DNA of 64,000 nt from Enterococcus_I eurekensis (GCF_042654605.1 NZ_JBHSGT010000020.1:1-64000); one strand, 5' to 3'. Counted from the stretch's first letter, positions 35,522 through 44,499 are shown. Notes: generated by a model not told the origin, from the sequence alone. A program made the numbers and translations.

Positions 35522-35566
35522 TAGGATAAAAAGGGCAATAGTAGGAAAGGAGCTCGAATTGACCAA

Positions 35567-36595
35567 ATGAATGCACAAACAGCAATACAACAAATTAAAC
35601 AGAAACCTTTAAAAAACATCTACTTTGTTTTAGGAACTGAGATGTTTTTACAAGAACAAGTTCGAGAGGCCTTTTTAGCACGTCTAAATATCGAAGAAAA
35701 TGATTTAAACTTTAGTCAATTTGATTTAAAAGAAACGCCTGTTAGCCAACTTTTACTAGAAGTGGAATCAAGTCCTTTTTTTGGTGATCACCGTCTCGTT
35801 TTTGCGGAAAATCCTTTCTTTTTAACGACTGAAAAACCTAAAAATGCACCCGAAAATGATTTAGAAGAATTAATTAAATATCTCGAAAATCCATTAGAGA
35901 CGACTATTTTAGTTTTTTGGATCAATACTGAGAAGATGGATGAGCGCAAAAAGGTTACGAAACGCTTGAAAAAATCAGCAGAATTAATCGATGTACAACC
36001 CATGAAAGAAGCAGATGTACGCCGTTATTTACAACAGACAATTACAAACGATCAACTGACATTCTCAAGAGAAGCGTTTGATTTATTCTTTTTCTTAACC
36101 GATGCCTCCTTATCAAAAGCCATGCAAGAATTAACAAAAATTCGACTGTATGCTGGCGAAAACCGACAAATTTCAAAAGAAATTGTGCAGGCCCTTGTAC
36201 CAAAATCTTTGGAACAAAACGTTTTTGATTTAACGGCTAGTGTCCTTGAAGGCAGGGCGCAAGAAGCCTTACGGTTATACGATGATTTACTCGTTCAAGG
36301 AGAAGAAACGATTAAGATAAATGCCATATTAATGAGTCAAATTCGTTTGTTATTACAAGTACGTTTATTACAAAATATTGGACAACAACAAGGTACGATT
36401 GCTGAAGTGCTAAAAGTACATTCGTTTCGCGTAAAATTAGCGATGCAACAAGCTCGTAAGTTTGAGATTAAAACATTGGCCCAACTATACGATGAATTAA
36501 TTGAAAATGATTTTAAAATTAAAACTGGGCAGATGGACAAAGAGCTGATTTTTCAACTTTTTGTCTTAAAGACTAGTCAATTAATTCGTAAATAA
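35567..36595 (+). CDS. holA: DNA polymerase III delta subunit
   Basis: 342 residues, the clamp-loader subunit that opens the sliding clamp. Family features are IYFVLGTEMFLQEQVREAFL at the start, LIKYLENPLETTILVFWINTEKMDERKKVTKRLKK, and FDLTASVLEGRAQEALRLYDDLL near 220. comEC-holA-rpsT proximity is common in Firmicutes. GGAG lies 14 bases before ATG 35567, somewhat far. Confidence 0.92.
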   Translation: MNAQTAIQQIKQKPLKNIYFVLGTEMFLQEQVREAFLARLNIEENDLNFSQFDLKETPVSQLLLEVESSPFFGDHRLVFAENPFFLTTEKPKNAPENDLEELIKYLENPLETTILVFWINTEKMDERKKVTKRLKKSAELIDVQPMKEADVRRYLQQTITNDQLTFSREAFDLFFFLTDASLSKAMQELTKIRLYAGENRQISKEIVQALVPKSLEQNVFDLTASVLEGRAQEALRLYDDLLVQGEETIKINAILMSQIRLLLQVRLLQNIGQQQGTIAEVLKVHSFRVKLAMQQARKFEIKTLAQLYDELIENDFKIKTGQMDKELIFQLFVLKTSQLIRK

Positions 36596-36601
36596 AAAAA
36601 C

Positions 36602-36640
36602 AAAAAAGACAATCTAACGATAAGTAAGATTGTCTTTTTT
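36602..36640. terminator. Bidirectional terminator between holA and rpsT
   Basis: AAAAAAGACAATCT (36602-36615) and AGATTGTCTTTTTT (36627-36640) form a perfect 14-base stem serving both converging genes. Confidence 0.92.
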
Positions 36641-36641
36641 A

Positions 36642-36896
36642 TTATTTAGCGATTTTTTTGCTTAGGCGAGACTTGTCGCGGTTTGCTTTGTTTTTGTGAA
36701 CTAGGCCTTTAGTTTCAGCCATGTCAATTGCTTTAACAGCTGCTTGATGTAAATCAGCTACGTTATCAGCTCCAGCTTCAACTGCTTGTTCAAATTTCTT
36801 AACAGCAGTACGCATTGCGCTTAATTGAGATGAGTTTAGCGCGTTAGCATTTTCATTTGTGCGAACACGTTTGATTGCAGATTCGATGTTTGGCAT
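36642..36896 (-). CDS. rpsT: 30S ribosomal protein S20
   Basis: 84 residues, lysine-rich and helical: MPNIESAIKRVRTNENANALNSSQ at the start and THKNKANRDKSRLSKKI-type end (seen here as VHKNKANRDKSRLSKKIAK). It binds 16S rRNA early in 30S assembly. GGAGGTGAAA lies upstream on the minus strand. Its leader carries a perfect 7-base hairpin (36925-36943) and a consensus promoter. Confidence 0.97.
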   Translation of the reverse strand: MPNIESAIKRVRTNENANALNSSQLSAMRTAVKKFEQAVEAGADNVADLHQAAVKAIDMAETKGLVHKNKANRDKSRLSKKIAK

Positions 36897-36924
36897 TTAT
36901 TTCACCTCCGATAATTAAAGTTTC

Positions 36925-36943
36925 TTATACGAAAAACGTATAA
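36925..36943 (-). promoter_or_regulatory. Hairpin in the rpsT leader
   Basis: TTATACG (36925-36931) and CGTATAA (36937-36943) form a perfect 7-base stem with an AAAAA loop (as written on the plus strand), between the promoter and the ribosome site of rpsT. It may affect rpsT translation or mRNA stability. Confidence 0.45.
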
Positions 36944-36956
36944 ATCAACATTAATT

Positions 36957-36985
36957 ATTATACCTAATGGAAAGAAGCATTGCAA
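36957..36985 (-). promoter_or_regulatory. Promoter of rpsT
   Basis: On the minus strand: TTGCAA (36985-36980), 17-base spacer, TATAAT (36962-36957). Confidence 0.8.
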
Positions 36986-37120
36986 TAGTTGTTGTAAAGA
37001 ATTTTTACTTAACACGAAATAACTTATTTTTGACTGAATTTTTGTGAATAAAGTACTATGAATCGCATAACTAACTATGCTATGATGTAAATTGAAAAAT
37101 ACAACATGGTGGTGTTAAAT

Positions 37121-38137
37121 TTGAATGTGGCTTTAATTGTGACAGTCATTTTAGTTATGGGTGTTATCTTTGTCAATGGTTGGACCGATGCGCCAAATGC
37201 GATTGCAACGGCAGTATCAACACGTGTCTTGAAACCGAATACAGCAATTTGGATTGCGGTGGTGATGAATTTTCTGGGTGCGTTAGTAATGACATTTTTT
37301 AATGCGCAAGTAGCAGAAACGATTAGTAATATCGTATCATTTGATAGCCAAGGGATTCAATCAGCTCAAATAGCCCTTGCTGCATCTTTATTTGCAATAG
37401 TGGTCTGGGCAGTTGCTGCCTGGTACTTTGGTATTCCAACAAGTGAATCACATGCTTTAATCGCTGGTTTAACGGGAGCAGCAATGGCTTTAGGTGGACT
37501 TGGAGCGGTTAACATGGGAGAATGGAAAAAAGTCTTAATCGGTTTAGTTGTTTCAACTGTTTTAGGTTTTGGTGGTGGTTTTGTGATTACTAAAATCTTA
37601 GTAGCAATTTTCCAGCATGTTCCTAGAAGAAAAGCGAATAAATTCTTCCACTACGGACAAGCAAGTGCAGCTGCTGCGAATGCGTTTTTGCATGGTGCAC
37701 AAGATGGTCAAAAGTTTATGGGTGTGTTTATGCTAGCATTATTTTACAATAATTTAGCTGAAAAAAGTGGGAATGGCTTTGTGATTCCGCTATGGGTGAT
37801 GGCACTATCTTCAATTACGATGGGAATTGGAACATCTGTTGGTGGAATGCGGATTATCAAGTCGGTTGGGATGGATATGGTTAAACTCGAAACATATCAA
37901 GGATTTTCGGCAGATTTATCTGCTGCAATTTGTTTATTCTTAGCCTCTGTCCTTGGAATACCTGTTTCGACGACGCATACAAAAACAACCGCAATCATGG
38001 GTGTAGGTGCCTCTAAGCGGCTATCCAGTGTCGACTGGAAGATTGTTAAAGAAATGATCTTTGCTTGGGTAATGACTTTCCCAGGCTGCGGTTTGATTGC
38101 TTATGGCATGGCAAAATTATTTATATCAATATTTTAG
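37121..38137 (+). CDS. pit: PiT-family inorganic phosphate transporter
   Basis: About 338 residues, ten membrane segments. The two duplicated PiT signatures are present: GWTDAPNAIATAVSTRVL near the start and IPVSTTHTKTTAIMGVGASKR near 285. These couple phosphate (or metal-phosphate) uptake to H+ or Na+. TTG 37121 is preferred because GGTGGTG lies 7 bases upstream; ATG 37106 is in frame but has no ribosome site. A TATGAT preceded by TGC (37078-37086) may be the promoter. The DUF47 gene follows after 12 bases. Confidence 0.9.
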   Translation: MNVALIVTVILVMGVIFVNGWTDAPNAIATAVSTRVLKPNTAIWIAVVMNFLGALVMTFFNAQVAETISNIVSFDSQGIQSAQIALAASLFAIVVWAVAAWYFGIPTSESHALIAGLTGAAMALGGLGAVNMGEWKKVLIGLVVSTVLGFGGGFVITKILVAIFQHVPRRKANKFFHYGQASAAAANAFLHGAQDGQKFMGVFMLALFYNNLAEKSGNGFVIPLWVMALSSITMGIGTSVGGMRIIKSVGMDMVKLETYQGFSADLSAAICLFLASVLGIPVSTTHTKTTAIMGVGASKRLSSVDWKIVKEMIFAWVMTFPGCGLIAYGMAKLFISIF

Positions 38138-38149
38138 GGGGATAATAAA

Positions 38150-38773
38150 ATGGCTAGAAAAAAACAGTATGATTATTTCCATACAATGGAATTATTAGCA
38201 AAAAATGCTCACTCAGGTGCGGAGCATTTAGAAAAAATCATCAAAAATTATAATCCAGCAACACTTGAAAGTGATTCAGCAATCATTCATCAACTTGAAA
38301 AAGAAAATGATGCATTGATTGATGAATTAACCAATGAACTTTATGATGCATTTATTACACCGATTGATCGCGAAGATATTTTAATCATTTCGGAGCGTTT
38401 GGACAATATTATCGATGGTATTAATGCAATGACTTATCTTTTTGAGAATTTAGTTGTTATGGAAATTCGTCCGGGTGCTGAAATTTTTGCGGAACATGTC
38501 AACCATGCGGTTAAAGGGGTACATTTTGCAATTTTAGAATTCCCTAAATTTAAAAATTCTAAGAAAATGAAACAATTGATTTTGGAAGTGAATCAAATTG
38601 AATCAGAAGCAGATTTATTATATAGTCGTTTAAAACATGAATTGTTTAGCAATGAAAAAGATCCAATTGAAATTATTAAGTGGAAAGAAATTTTGGATCG
38701 TTTTGAACAAATCGTAAATGAGTGTGAGATTTCTGTTGATGTTATTGATGGAATGATTATTAAAAATACATAA
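38150..38773 (+). CDS. DUF47 (PhoU-like) partner of the phosphate transporter
   Basis: A 207-residue all-helical cytosolic protein of the PhoU/TIGR00153 type. It contains EKENDALIDELTNELYDAFITPIDREDI, a metal-binding-type block, and a repeat of the bundle at the C-terminus (EILDRFEQIVNECEISVDVIDGM). DUF47 proteins sit next to Pit transporters and are thought to regulate them. GGGGG precedes the start. Confidence 0.9.
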   Translation: MARKKQYDYFHTMELLAKNAHSGAEHLEKIIKNYNPATLESDSAIIHQLEKENDALIDELTNELYDAFITPIDREDILIISERLDNIIDGINAMTYLFENLVVMEIRPGAEIFAEHVNHAVKGVHFAILEFPKFKNSKKMKQLILEVNQIESEADLLYSRLKHELFSNEKDPIEIIKWKEILDRFEQIVNECEISVDVIDGMIIKNT

Positions 38774-38787
38774 AATATACACAATAC

Positions 38788-38825
38788 AAAAAAAGTCGTT
38801 TCGCTCAAAGCAAGACGACTTTTTT
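38788..38825. terminator. Bidirectional terminator between DUF47 and uppP
   Basis: AAAAAGTCGT and ACGACTTTTT form the outer stem with GCT/AGC inside; the genes converge here. Confidence 0.88.
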
Positions 38826-38828
38826 ATA

Positions 38829-39656
38829 TTAAATAAACCAATAGGCGAGTAAAATAAAGCCTAAGATAACACGATACCAACCAAATGCTGAGAAATCATT
38901 TTTCTTAATATAATTCATCAAGAAACGAATGGCTAAGATTGAAACAATAAATGATACAACCGTTCCCGTTAATAAAATGATTGTCGCATTTAAATCAAAA
39001 CTATTGCCACCTGCTAAAAACTTAACAATTTTTAGTAAACTGGCACCAAACATTGTTGGAATTCCTAAGAAGAAGGAGAATTCTGCTGATACAAAACGAG
39101 AGCCTCCGATTAAAATGGCCCCTAAGATTGTTGCGCCTGAGCGTGATGTACCAGGGATTAAAGCTAGCACTTGGAAAAAACCAACCATTAAAGCAAATTG
39201 ATAGGTAATTTGATTTAAATCGGTCATTTTAGGTTCTCTTGTCCGATTTCGTTTTTCAACAACAATAAAGCCAATACCATAAATAATAAGCATCAATGCT
39301 ACAGGTACAAAGTGATGAAATTTGGCTTCTAACCAATCATCCAAAGGTAATCCAATAATTGCTGAAGGGATAATCGCAACAATTACTTTAAACCATAAGG
39401 ACCAGGTGTTTTTATTTTCTTCCTTTGTTTTTGAGGGTGAAAAAGGATTCAGTTTGTTAAAATAGAGCACAACAACCGCCATGATTGCTCCCAGTTGAAT
39501 GACGACATTGAACATCGACATAAATTCGGGTGTTTGATTCAATTTAATAAATTCATCGGCTAAGATTAGATGTCCAGTACTACTAATTGGTAACCATTCG
39601 GTAATTCCCTCAATGATACCTAAGAGGATGGCTTTAAGTAATTCAATAAATTCCAT
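38829..39656 (-). CDS. uppP: Undecaprenyl-diphosphatase
   Basis: A 275-residue membrane enzyme that recycles undecaprenyl diphosphate to the monophosphate carrier for cell-wall synthesis; overproduction in other species gives bacitracin resistance. Signature motifs are EGITEWLPISSTGHLIL near 15 and PGTSRSGATI near 165, with about eight membrane segments. The promoter on the minus strand is TTGGTA-17-TATACT (39724-39696). Confidence 0.95.
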   Translation of the reverse strand: MEFIELLKAILLGIIEGITEWLPISSTGHLILADEFIKLNQTPEFMSMFNVVIQLGAIMAVVVLYFNKLNPFSPSKTKEENKNTWSLWFKVIVAIIPSAIIGLPLDDWLEAKFHHFVPVALMLIIYGIGFIVVEKRNRTREPKMTDLNQITYQFALMVGFFQVLALIPGTSRSGATILGAILIGGSRFVSAEFSFFLGIPTMFGASLLKIVKFLAGGNSFDLNATIILLTGTVVSFIVSILAIRFLMNYIKKNDFSAFGWYRVILGFILLAYWFI

Positions 39657-39695
39657 GATTTCATTCCTTCCTTTAAATAAATAATCACAAAATCA

Positions 39696-39724
39696 AGTAT
39701 ACCGTTTCTATTTTTAAATACCAA
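39696..39724 (-). promoter_or_regulatory. Promoter of uppP
   Basis: Minus strand TTGGTA (39724-39719), 17-base spacer, TATACT (39701-39696). Confidence 0.7.
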
Positions 39725-39733
39725 GCATTTTCC

Positions 39734-39770
39734 AAAAAAAATAAGCTAGTCGTTAGATAGCTTATTTTTT
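39734..39770 (-). terminator. Terminator after the histidine phosphatase gene
   Basis: AATAAGCTA (39740-39748) pairs with TAGCTTATT (39758-39766), with A- and T-runs on both sides. Confidence 0.75.
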
Positions 39771-39779
39771 CTTAATAAA

Positions 39780-40472
39780 TTATTCAGCGATTGTTTCGCC
39801 TTTTTGGAAATATTGACGATCGGCAACTTCTTCAATTGAAAAGATGCCATTCTCGTAAGTTAAGCGCGTAACCGAACCGTTGTCGATATCAATTCGAACA
39901 TTGTTCTCTTCATTAATCAGATGCAATAATAGGGCAATTGTAAGGCCGTGAGAGACGACAAGGACTTTACCACCACCATTTTTTTCAACACGGTGAGCAA
40001 TGTCTTCAATCCCAGTTCGGATTCGATATGAAAGTTGTTCGTATGTTTCTGCCCAATTAGCTGTATCGGCAGAATAAACGGCATTACAAATATCTTCAAA
40101 AGTTGTTCGTTTGGCAATCATTTCATCGTAAGAAGCGAAATCTAAAACGCGAGGGATGACACCCCACATTTCAGCATCATAACCACCTTCTAAAGAACCA
40201 AAACACCATTCGCGAATGCGTTTATCTAAATGGTAAGGAATTTTTGGCCCATTTTCTAATTCACTCAAAATAATTCGTGTTGTTTCGATAGCTCGTCCAC
40301 TATCACTTGAATAAGCTGCTACAAAATCATGATCTCTCAAGCCACGACCAAGCGCATGGATTCGTTGTGTACCTTCTACGGTTAAAGGAGTATCACACCA
40401 ACCTTGCACGCGTTGAATCGCATTAAACATTGTTTTCCCATGTCGCACGACGTATAGTTCTGTTTTTGTCAT
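39780..40472 (-). CDS. Histidine phosphatase family protein
   Basis: A 230-residue member of the phosphoglycerate mutase-like superfamily. The RHG motif is VVRHGKTMFNAIQRVQGWCDTPLT at the start, the second His is in VVSHGLTIALLLH near 178, and RAIETTRIIL and REWCFGSLEGG supply the other active-site residues. It removes phosphate from a small phosphoester; the substrate is not predictable. It follows the metallo-hydrolase gene by 25 bases in one operon. Confidence 0.9.
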   Translation of the reverse strand: MTKTELYVVRHGKTMFNAIQRVQGWCDTPLTVEGTQRIHALGRGLRDHDFVAAYSSDSGRAIETTRIILSELENGPKIPYHLDKRIREWCFGSLEGGYDAEMWGVIPRVLDFASYDEMIAKRTTFEDICNAVYSADTANWAETYEQLSYRIRTGIEDIAHRVEKNGGGKVLVVSHGLTIALLLHLINEENNVRIDIDNGSVTRLTYENGIFSIEEVADRQYFQKGETIAE

Positions 40473-40497
40473 TTTTTATTCCTCGATTCTTTTTATA

Positions 40498-41118
40498 TTA
40501 TCGATTAAAAAAAGGGTTTGTTGCTTTTTCAAAGCCGATTGTTGTCGCCTCACCGTGACCAGGATAAACAGCATAGTGGTCGGGAAGGGTGAAGAGTTCG
40601 GTTTTAATACTTGTTAAAAGTTGTTCTAAATTACCGGTGTATAAGTCTGTTCGTCCAATACTTCCTTTAAAAAGAGCATCGCCACTTACTACAAAGTCCT
40701 CAAAAACAAAACTGACACTACCATGAGAGTGGCCCGGTGTCGCGACTACACGGAATGAAAAGTTGCCGATAGAATATTCTTTCAGCTCAAATTCATGTTC
40801 AGCCGGACGAACAATTAAACCGCCCATTTCAGGGTGACGACTCGATAAATTTAAAAGTGGCTTGCCTAGCCAATCATTTTCTAATGGGCTTACAAAGACT
40901 GGAATCGAGTAATAATCGCGAAGCGCATCGACCGCACCAATGTGGTCGTAGTGAGTATGAGTTAATAAAATACTAATCGGTTTAGCTTGCGTTTTTTCGA
41001 TTTGATTAATTAATAGTTGTGGATCTGCACCAGGATCAATAATTAACAATTCATCGTTATTCCAGATAATATAACAATTTTCTTGAATTGGTCCTGTTGG
41101 GATTTGTTGAATTTGCAT
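40498..41118 (-). CDS. Metallo-beta-lactamase-fold hydrolase (glyoxalase II-like)
   Basis: A 206-residue cytosolic enzyme. Zinc-binding motifs are THTHYDHIGA near 52, TPGHSHGSV near 127, GDALF near 146 and YPGHGEAT near 187. The family includes glyoxalase II-type thioesterases; the natural substrate is unknown. AGGAGG precedes ATG 41118, and the promoter TTGTCA-17-TATACT lies at 41176-41148 on the minus strand. Confidence 0.9.
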   Translation of the reverse strand: MQIQQIPTGPIQENCYIIWNNDELLIIDPGADPQLLINQIEKTQAKPISILLTHTHYDHIGAVDALRDYYSIPVFVSPLENDWLGKPLLNLSSRHPEMGGLIVRPAEHEFELKEYSIGNFSFRVVATPGHSHGSVSFVFEDFVVSGDALFKGSIGRTDLYTGNLEQLLTSIKTELFTLPDHYAVYPGHGEATTIGFEKATNPFFNR

Positions 41119-41147
41119 AAATAACCTCCTGTAAACGTTCTTACTTT

Positions 41148-41176
41148 AGTATAACCTAGATAAAGTTGATTGACAA
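41148..41176 (-). promoter_or_regulatory. Promoter of the metallo-hydrolase/phosphatase operon
   Basis: Minus strand TTGTCA (41176-41171), 17-base spacer, TATACT (41153-41148). Confidence 0.75.
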
Positions 41177-41245
41177 AATAAGAATATCAAAAAAACTGTG
41201 ACAATTTCACTTTCAAACTCGTTAATAAGAGTAGGAGGTGAGAAG

Positions 41246-41623
41246 ATGGAGATTAACGAACTGATTCACTTAATGAAAGAACAAAAGATTCTATATATTT
41301 TATCGCTTTTATCAGTAGCAATGATGATTGATTTTTTGAGTGGGGTACTAGCGGCCAAAATGAATCATGAAATACTTTCAAAAAAAGGAATTAACGGCAT
41401 CATTCGAAAAATAGCTAGCATGATTTTACTCGTGTTTTTCCTGCCAGTTGCTTTGATTATTCCAGGAAAAACAGGAATCGTTTTACTAACCGTTTTATAC
41501 TTAGGTTATCTTGGGATGGAGATTCAATCCATTCTAGAAAATTATCAAAAAATGGGGATTCCGATTGCTTTATTCCAAACGTTTCTTAAACAGTTACAGC
41601 AACTATTTTCCAAGAAAGATTAA
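41246..41623 (+). CDS. Orphan phage-type holin (Hol44/TcdE-like)
   Basis: About 125 residues with three or four membrane segments. The block MMIDFLSGVLAAKMNHEILSKKGINGIIRKIASMILL is the hallmark of the holin 4 (phi-LC3/TcdE) family. Phage members form pores that release lysins; chromosomal ones can aid secretion of large proteins. ATG 41246 follows GGAGGTGAGA. No lysin or other phage gene is next to it. Confidence 0.8.
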   Translation: MEINELIHLMKEQKILYILSLLSVAMMIDFLSGVLAAKMNHEILSKKGINGIIRKIASMILLVFFLPVALIIPGKTGIVLLTVLYLGYLGMEIQSILENYQKMGIPIALFQTFLKQLQQLFSKKD

Positions 41624-41672
41624 GTCTTTTAAAAATCTTTAAATCAAGCTATATGATTATAGCTGTATCGGC

Positions 41673-41678
41673 TATAAT
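41673..41678 (+). promoter_or_regulatory. -10 element upstream of the helicase gene
   Basis: TATAAT at 41673-41678. Transcription should start near 41685, which makes TTG 41685 nearly leaderless and supports TTG 41703 as the start. A good -35 is not seen. Confidence 0.5.
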
Positions 41679-41702
41679 GATAACTTGAAGAAGGTGATTC
41701 AT

Positions 41703-44069
41703 TTGCGTAGAGGAAAAATATCTGTCCGCGATTTAGTTGAATTTGTTTTACGATCGGGTGATATTGATAATCGTAGAACAAGCCCCCATAACGCTCAAGA
41801 GGGTGCGCGAATTCATCGGAAATTGCAAAAAGAAGCCGGAGAAGAGTACCAAAGAGAAGTCTTTTTAAAAACTAATTATACTTTTGCAAATGACTCAATT
41901 CAAATTGAAGGCCGAGCAGATGGCATCTTTCAAAAAGAAGATTCATGGGTCATAGATGAAATTAAGACGTCAGCCAGTGCTTTTGAAGAGCTTGAACCTG
42001 CTAAAAAGGAACTTTTCTTTGCTCAAGGTATGGTCTATGCATATATTTATACATTACAAAACGAGTTAGATAGCATTAAAGTGCGACTAACGTACTTTCA
42101 AACGACTACGGAGCAAATAACTTATGAGACACGAGATTTCACAGCGGAAGATTTAAGTAGTTTTTTAGAAAATTTAATGACGGAATACAGCAGATGGTTG
42201 CTCTTTCAAGATAATTGGCGACGTGTTCGCAATACGTCTTTAGAGCGATTAATGTTCCCCTACGAAAACTATCGCAAAGGCCAACGCGAGTTAGCAGTCG
42301 TTGCGTATAAAGCTTTAAAAACTCAAAAAAAACTTTTTGCTGAAGCACCGACTGGAACTGGAAAAACGATTTCGACGTTGTTCCCTGCTTTAAAAGTACT
42401 AGGGGAGGAACAAGCCGAACGTATTTTTTATTTAACCGCAAAAACGATTACTCGCTCGGTCGCTGAAGATGCATTTAAAGTTTTACAAGAAAAAGGGGCC
42501 GATTTAAAAAGTGTCACGCTAACCGCTAAAGATAAAATTTGCTTTTTAGATGAGCGACTTTGTAATCCAATTGATTGTCGTTACGCTAACGGTTATTATG
42601 ATCGCATTAATGAGGCGCTCTGGGATTTGCTACATCATGAAAATCAAATGACCCGTGAGGTAATTGAAAGCTATGCTCGTAAACATACAATTTGTCCTTT
42701 TGAGTTATCGCTAGATGTGAGTTTGTTTTGTGACTTAATCATTGCTGACTATAATTATGTATTTGATCCGATTGTATACTTACGTCGTTTTTTTGATGAA
42801 AATGAATCAGAATCGTATTTCTTAGTCGATGAAGCGCATAATCTGATTAACCGTTCAAGAGAGATGTATTCAGCAAGTGTTACGGATCAACTGTTCGTTA
42901 AACTAACTGCGCTAATTCCCAAAAGAAAACGAAAAACGCATAAAATTTTAGCTAAGATTATTTCAGAATTTGATTTGTTAAAAGAACGTAGTGAACGAGA
43001 AGGCTGGCGCTTTAAGCATCAACAATTACCAGCTGAAAGCTTGATTAATCTCATTTTTCAATTAGTCGAGCAAATTCAGGAATTGTTAATTGATGAAAAA
43101 GATGGTCATCAAAAAAATCAAATTTTACCGCATTACTTTGAGTGCATTCGTTTTCTAAAAATGAGTGAATTCTATGATGATTCTTATGAAACAACCATTG
43201 AAATTAGTTTATATCAAATTAAAATCAAACAATTTTGTATGAATCCATCCAAATTTTTAGAAAACACCTTAAATAAAGGTAAGGGAAGCTTGTTGTTTTC
43301 AGCAAGTTTAAGTCCACTTGATTATTATCAAAATAGTCTTGGGGGTGGAGAAGAACCTTTTGCTTATCGTGTTGGCAGTCCGTTTCCAATGACTAATCAA
43401 GCAATTCTCGTGGCCAATTATATTCAAACGACTTATCAAAAAAGAGCCGATAGTTTAATGCAAATCGTCGAGGCGATTCATATGATGATTGAAGCTAAAA
43501 CGGGCAACTATTTAGTCTTTTTTTCATCGTATCAATATTTAGATCAAGTCGCTGATTTATTCAAAGAGATATATCCAGATGTTCAGACATTGATTCAAGA
43601 AACCAATATGAACGAAGCCGAAAGGGAAACCTTTTTAAATCGATTTGTTGTTAATCCGACACAAACACTCGTTGGTTTTTGTGTTCTAGGTGGGATTTTC
43701 TCTGAAGGAATTGATTTGCGAGGGGATCGTTTAATTGGAACGGCAATTGTTGGTGTAGGACTACCACAAGTTAACCCTGAGCAGGAGTTAATCAAAGATT
43801 ACTTTAGCAACGAGAATAATCGAGGGTTTGAGTACGCCTATCAATTACCTGGCATGAATAAGGTTTTACAAGCTGCGGGGCGAGTGATTCGTGATGCAAC
43901 CGACCAAGGTGTTGTGTTGCTATTAGATACACGGTTTAACACGTCACGTTATCGAAGCTTATTCCCGCAACATTGGCAACATCATCAAGTGTTATATCAA
44001 CCAAGGCAACTTGAGCAAGCCATCAACCAGTTTTGGCTGGAAAAAGACACAAAAAAACAGGGCGTGTGA
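41703..44069 (+). CDS. XPD/DinG-like Fe-S helicase with N-terminal nuclease-like domain
   Basis: About 788 residues. Residues 40-110 contain a PD-(D/E)XK-like core (HRKLQKE, GRADGIF, VIDEIKTS) of the RecB/Cas4 type. The superfamily 2 helicase follows: Walker A APTGTGKTIST near 220, four cysteines KICFLDERLCNPIDCR...HTICPF near 280-330 placed as the XPD/DinG Fe-S cluster, DEAHNL near 380 and motif VI QAAGRVIRD near 720. Expected to unwind DNA 5'-3' in repair. TTG 41703 has AGAAGGTG 6 bases upstream. Confidence 0.88.
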   Translation: MRRGKISVRDLVEFVLRSGDIDNRRTSPHNAQEGARIHRKLQKEAGEEYQREVFLKTNYTFANDSIQIEGRADGIFQKEDSWVIDEIKTSASAFEELEPAKKELFFAQGMVYAYIYTLQNELDSIKVRLTYFQTTTEQITYETRDFTAEDLSSFLENLMTEYSRWLLFQDNWRRVRNTSLERLMFPYENYRKGQRELAVVAYKALKTQKKLFAEAPTGTGKTISTLFPALKVLGEEQAERIFYLTAKTITRSVAEDAFKVLQEKGADLKSVTLTAKDKICFLDERLCNPIDCRYANGYYDRINEALWDLLHHENQMTREVIESYARKHTICPFELSLDVSLFCDLIIADYNYVFDPIVYLRRFFDENESESYFLVDEAHNLINRSREMYSASVTDQLFVKLTALIPKRKRKTHKILAKIISEFDLLKERSEREGWRFKHQQLPAESLINLIFQLVEQIQELLIDEKDGHQKNQILPHYFECIRFLKMSEFYDDSYETTIEISLYQIKIKQFCMNPSKFLENTLNKGKGSLLFSASLSPLDYYQNSLGGGEEPFAYRVGSPFPMTNQAILVANYIQTTYQKRADSLMQIVEAIHMMIEAKTGNYLVFFSSYQYLDQVADLFKEIYPDVQTLIQETNMNEAERETFLNRFVVNPTQTLVGFCVLGGIFSEGIDLRGDRLIGTAIVGVGLPQVNPEQELIKDYFSNENNRGFEYAYQLPGMNKVLQAAGRVIRDATDQGVVLLLDTRFNTSRYRSLFPQHWQHHQVLYQPRQLEQAINQFWLEKDTKKQGV

Positions 44070-44094
44070 CAATAAAGTCACGGCCCTGTTTTTT
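44052..44094. terminator. Bidirectional terminator after the helicase
   Basis: AAAAAACAGGGC pairs with GCCCTGTTTTTT, with GTGAC/GTCAC inside; converging genes end on both sides. Confidence 0.88.
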
Positions 44095-44428
44095 AACGAA
44101 TGCCTAATGCGATACGTGCATATCTTGACATCCGATCGGTTGTCCATGCTGGATACCATACTAATTTGACATCAACATTTTTAACTTCTTCTAAATCTTC
44201 TAATGCATCATGAATATTATCAGTAATCACATCAGCTAAAGGACAACCCATAGTGGTTAAAGTCATTTTAACTAATGTATCACCCGTTTCAGCATCAAAT
44301 TCTACTTCATATATTAAACCTAGGTTCACAATATCAATCCCAAGTTCAGGGTCAATCACAGTTTCTAATGATGTAACAATACGGTCTTGAATTTCTTGAA
44401 CTTCTTGATCAGTATATTTGGCACTCAC
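44093..44428 (-). CDS. MIP18/DUF59 metal-sulfur cluster assembly factor
   Basis: A 111-residue protein with the DUF59 pattern: VIDPELGIDIVNLGLIYEV near 20, MTLTTMGCPLADVI with the conserved cysteine near 60, and VKLVWYPAWTTDRMS near 97. Relatives (PaaD, SufT, MIP18) help insert Fe-S clusters. Its helicase neighbour carries a likely Fe-S cluster, but adjacency alone is weak evidence. A promoter TTTACA-17-TATGAT is visible at 44490-44462 on the minus strand. Confidence 0.9.
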   Translation of the reverse strand: MSAKYTDQEVQEIQDRIVTSLETVIDPELGIDIVNLGLIYEVEFDAETGDTLVKMTLTTMGCPLADVITDNIHDALEDLEEVKNVDVKLVWYPAWTTDRMSRYARIALGIR

Positions 44429-44461
44429 AAAAAAAGCCCCCTTTTATAGTTTCTAGTCCAC

Positions 44462-44490
44462 ATCATACTATTTTTTTTCAAACTTGTAAA
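44462..44490 (-). promoter_or_regulatory. Promoter of the DUF59 gene
   Basis: Minus strand TTTACA (44490-44485), 17-base spacer, TATGAT (44467-44462), in the gap after the yitT stop. Confidence 0.6.
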
Positions 44491-44499
44491 ATTAGAAAT

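Noticed and set aside
37065..37080. GCATA/TATGC inverted repeat before the phosphate transporter as a PhoB/PhoP box
   Set aside because: It is only 5 bases per arm and does not match the TTAACA-type Pho box; probably chance in the promoter.
41246..41623. Holin as evidence of a prophage
   Set aside because: No integrase, capsid, tail or lysin gene lies nearby, and the flanking genes are housekeeping.
41703..44069. Cas4-like motifs as part of a CRISPR system
   Set aside because: The domain is fused to an Fe-S helicase, and there is no repeat-spacer array or other cas gene in the window.
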